Below, piece after piece: positions 5,675 to 7,909 of a stretch of 7,909 bases of DNA (its first letter is position 1; each line of letters starts with the position of its first letter). The translations under genes and the position numbers were made by a program. Under the pieces are notes generated by a model that was not told where the DNA came from, did no database searches, and saw nothing but the letters and a program-made list of their open reading frames with translations. Origin of the DNA: an uncultured Oscillibacter sp. (lineage in GTDB: Bacteria > Bacillota > Clostridia > Oscillospirales > Oscillospiraceae); contig CAOJHG010000079.1 of NCBI GenBank assembly GCA_948435975.1, forward strand, positions 1 through 7,909. Direction: 5' to 3'.

Positions 5675-7909
5675 GACAGAAACAAAGTCATCCGCCGCGC
5701 CGCCTGCGGTATTGTCAAAATGGCCGCGCCTTCGTTGACATACAGGGAGCCGCTGCCGGTGGGACAGAAGTACATGCCTCCGCCCATAACAGAAGCGGTG
5801 TTTCCGGTAATCAGGGCGCTGCTCATATGAAGGCCAGTGGAGTTGGAGTGCGGGGTTTCCACATAGACGCCTCCGCCAACCATCCTTGCCTTGTTGCCGC
5901 TAATTTCACCAGCGTTCAAGGTGACATAGTTGGAGTTGACATAAATGCCGCCGCCATACTGCGCGGAGTTGTTGGAAATCTCGCCGCCGTCCATGGTGAA
6001 TACGCACTTGGCGTCGTAGGTTGGACTCATACCGCCGGTACGGCCCGCCACGCAGACGCCTCCGCCGTTTCTGTCTTCGCCGCCAACGGATTGGTTGCCA
6101 GTAATGACACCGCCATTCATATACAGCTCAGCATTGCCCACCAGAGTGACAGCGCCGCCTACGCCGGATGTGCGGTTGCCGCTGATTTCTGCAGCGTCGC
6201 TCAAAATCATCTTGCCGCCCACGTCGCTATTGTTCCAGCCGTAAACCAGGACAGCGCCAGCGGCATAGCCATCGCCCCACTTGGTAGCATTATAGTTATC
6301 AGCAATAGCGCCGCCGCTCATGCTGAATACAGCGCCAGAGCCGACAATGACAGGAGCACTGTGCGCGCCGTCGGTGGAGGTTCCTCGAAGTGTGCCGCCG
6401 GTCATGGTGAACTTGGCGCTGTCGCCAAGCACAATCGCGCCGCTGAACATGCCGTTGATTGCCTTGTTGTCACCTAGATTGCCGCCGCCATTGATGGTAC
6501 CGCCGTTCAGAACCAGCTCGCCGTTGACCTGGAACACGCCAGCCGTCAAACGGCCCAGCGCAGACAATACTGCGCCGTTGATAATCATGTTTTCATCGCT
6601 GGTGGCATCAATCGTCAGCTTGCCGCCCTCATTGATGATGAACAATGGCTTGCTGAAATTATAGAGAGCGTCGATGCCGACTGAAGTGCCGTTATCCACA
6701 AGCGTGATGTCCTTGCCAGCAGGGATTATGATGGATTGGTTTACATCAGAAAGGACCTGGGAGAGCGTCAGCGTGGAAGGGCCTTCCGAAAGATCGATAG
6801 CCTTTTGCAGAGAGGCAACAGAGCAAATGTTATCAATATCTACCTGTGTATAGGTGAGTCCCGCTGCCCGGAACGCATACGAATTGTTCAGAACAGAATC
6901 AAGAGACCCCACGTTGGCGTTGACCGTAACAGAAGAGACTGCGTTGTAGTTATAGCGGCAATAGAACGCCCAGGAGTCTACGCTCTTGAGGTTAGGACCG
7001 CACTCGACTGCCACCGGGAACGGCGCGGTGTCATCATCATTTGCGTCAGCGTTGCGGTAGAACGCGCAGTAGCCGATGGTTTCCAGGTTTTCACCGAATA
7101 CAATCTTTTCGATGTGGTACTGTTCAGTTGCGTAAGCATCGAAGAATGTAAAGGCGTACTGTCCAATAGAAATGACGCTGTCAGGAATGATCAGGTCTTT
7201 ACCATACAGATAGACATATCCAAAGGCATAATCCTCGATTGTTTCCAAGCCTTCGGAGAGAGTGACCTGCGCATAGCTCTGATTGTAAAATGCCTTTTCG
7301 CCAATCACGGTCACGCGATACGCCACATCGTTATAAGTGACAGTGGAGGGGACGATAATCCGGAAAGATTTGTCCTTGCTTCCCTTGATTACCGTGGCTG
7401 TGCCGTCTGGGTGCAGCTCATAAATAATATTGTTCTCAGTATATTCTGTGTTTTCACTTACGAGCTCGCCCAGCAGGGATGCTTGGATTTCCGCGGCTTT
7501 CTCGGAAAGGGCCGTCATTGCCGCATAGATCTGGAGCACGTCCTCGCGTTCCAGCTCAGTCAAAGACAGACGGTCGAACTTTACACTGAGGTCTGCCAGC
7601 AGCGCAAGGACTGCTTCCAGGTTCTCTGCCGTGACTTCCTCGGGCAGACCCTTTGCCGTGGTCAGAAAGTCCTGAAGTTCCTGAGAGCTTTCTGGTTCAG
7701 CCGCAATGCCGTTTTCGGGAAGTTCCTCTTCGGGAAGCTCCTCTTTAGGAACCTCGGTTTCTTCCTCGTCAGGCTTCTCGACATCCTCGCCGCCGAGAAC
7801 GTCTTCGCTGTCGCCAGCGTCTTCGCCGCCAGAGACATCTTCGCTGTCGCCAGCGTCTTCGCCGCCGGAAACATCTTCGCTGTCGCCGGTGTCTTCGCCG
7901 CCGGAAACA
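5671..7909 (-). CDS. Giant surface protein, N-proximal part: acidic repeats, BspA-like LRRs, right-handed beta-helix (runs off right edge)
   Basis: The frame is open from the window edge to a TGA at 5673-5671, about 745 codons, so the true start and signal peptide lie outside. A TTG at 7563 is internal, not a start. In order from the edge there are: acidic 12-residue repeats (SGGEDAGDSEDV type, 7799-7909); a Glu/Pro-rich linker (EELPEEELPENG); a helical segment (about 7440-7680); BspA-like leucine-rich repeats (about 6900-7430) with IPDSVISIGQYAF and LETIEDYAF units; then a long beta-helix (about 5730-6650) of GGEISGN...GGGIYV units like those of polymorphic outer-membrane/adhesin passengers. 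The last 14 or so codons before the stop are out of frame: after a T4 run at 5720-5717, restoring one base reads IFDNTAGGAADDFVSV and continues into the Cna-B segment. The whole is an adhesin-like cell-wall protein whose ligand is unknown. Whether the break is real or a base-calling error cannot be told here. Confidence 0.85.
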   Translation of the reverse strand, partial: VSGGEDTGDSEDVSGGEDAGDSEDVSGGEDAGDSEDVLGGEDVEKPDEEETEVPKEELPEEELPENGIAAEPESSQELQDFLTTAKGLPEEVTAENLEAVLALLADLSVKFDRLSLTELEREDVLQIYAAMTALSEKAAEIQASLLGELVSENTEYTENNIIYELHPDGTATVIKGSKDKSFRIIVPSTVTYNDVAYRVTVIGEKAFYNQSYAQVTLSEGLETIEDYAFGYVYLYGKDLIIPDSVISIGQYAFTFFDAYATEQYHIEKIVFGENLETIGYCAFYRNADANDDDTAPFPVAVECGPNLKSVDSWAFYCRYNYNAVSSVTVNANVGSLDSVLNNSYAFRAAGLTYTQVDIDNICSVASLQKAIDLSEGPSTLTLSQVLSDVNQSIIIPAGKDITLVDNGTSVGIDALYNFSKPLFIINEGGKLTIDATSDENMIINGAVLSALGRLTAGVFQVNGELVLNGGTINGGGNLGDNKAINGMFSGAIVLGDSAKFTMTGGTLRGTSTDGAHSAPVIVGSGAVFSMSGGAIADNYNATKWGDGYAAGAVLVYGWNNSDVGGKMILSDAAEISGNRTSGVGGAVTLVGNAELYMNGGVITGNQSVGGEDRNGGGVCVAGRTGGMSPTYDAKCVFTMDGGEISNNSAQYGGGIYVNSNYVTLNAGEISGNKARMVGGGVYVETPHSNSTGLHMSSALITGNTASVMGGGMYFCPTGSGSLYVNEGAAILTIPQAARRMTLFLS
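5717..5720 (-). other. One-base frameshift in the surface-protein gene
   Basis: The minus strand reads ATTTTGAC. The upstream frame reads Ile-Leu-Thr and stops 15 codons later. If the T4 run were T5 the reading would be Ile-Phe-Asp and would continue without a stop through the Cna-B domains to the sorting signal. The sequence CATTTTG is not a canonical X-XXY-YYZ slippery site, so programmed frameshifting is unlikely. Confidence 0.8.
7799..7909 (-). repeat. 36-bp in-frame tandem repeat encoding 12-residue acidic units
   Basis: Three near-identical 36-base units are visible: 7799-7834, 7835-7870 and 7871-7906. A fourth begins at 7907 and continues off the edge. A shortened relic (7782-7798) precedes them. 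Each unit encodes SGGEDAGDSEDV or a close variant, with differences mostly of one or two bases. The high identity points to recent expansion by slippage or recombination. Confidence 0.88.

Noticed and set aside
5827..6477. 216-codon plus-strand frame rich in Ala and Val
   Set aside because: It is a shadow of the GG-rich beta-helix repeats on the minus strand.
7782..7909. CRISPR-like array of 36-base repeats
   Set aside because: The units are contiguous with no spacers, stay in frame, and encode acidic peptide repeats.

Overview
The window looks like chromosomal DNA from a Gram-positive gut-type Bacillota, most likely a clostridial (Oscillospiraceae or Lachnospiraceae-like) bacterium. The reasons are the mid-50s GC content by eye, AGGAGG-type ribosome binding sites, sigma-A promoters with extended -10 boxes, a lipoprotein with a redoxin domain, and a very large cell-wall protein with BspA-like repeats, Cna-B domains and a PxTG sorting signal. 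The taxonomic reading is inference. No RNA genes, integrases, transposases or CRISPR arrays were seen.

Layout. (1) Positions 1-723, minus strand: the N-terminal 241 codons of a secreted lipoprotein whose last visible residues look like the start of a TlpA/thioredoxin-like domain; the rest lies off the left edge. (2) Positions 724-1184: a divergent intergenic region with a promoter for the lipoprotein, a strong plus-strand promoter followed by a ribosome binding site and a 17-codon mini-ORF, a pair of mutually exclusive hairpins, and a second promoter-like box just before recQ. (3) Positions 1185-4316, plus strand: a two-gene cassette. The first gene is a RecQ-family helicase whose C-terminus is a phosphoribosyltransferase (PRTase) domain. 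The second is a DprA/Smf-family protein. A perfect 15-bp intercistronic hairpin separates them. (4) Positions 4317-4444: converging gene ends with a bidirectional terminator. (5) Positions 4445-7909, minus strand: a giant surface protein, entering from the right edge with acidic 12-residue repeats, then BspA-like leucine-rich repeats, a right-handed beta-helix, two Cna-B domains, a Pro/Asp/Gly stalk and a PxTG sortase signal. A one-base frameshift near 5717-5720 breaks it into two frames.

The most interesting element is the RecQ-PRTase plus DprA pair. A PRTase protein and a DprA-family protein are the two components of the known ShosTA anti-phage/toxin-antitoxin system. Here the PRTase is fused to a complete helicase, which suggests a related but architecturally distinct DNA-sensing or defence module. 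This function is inferred from domains and gene order only. The flanking genes are envelope proteins with no evident link to the cassette.
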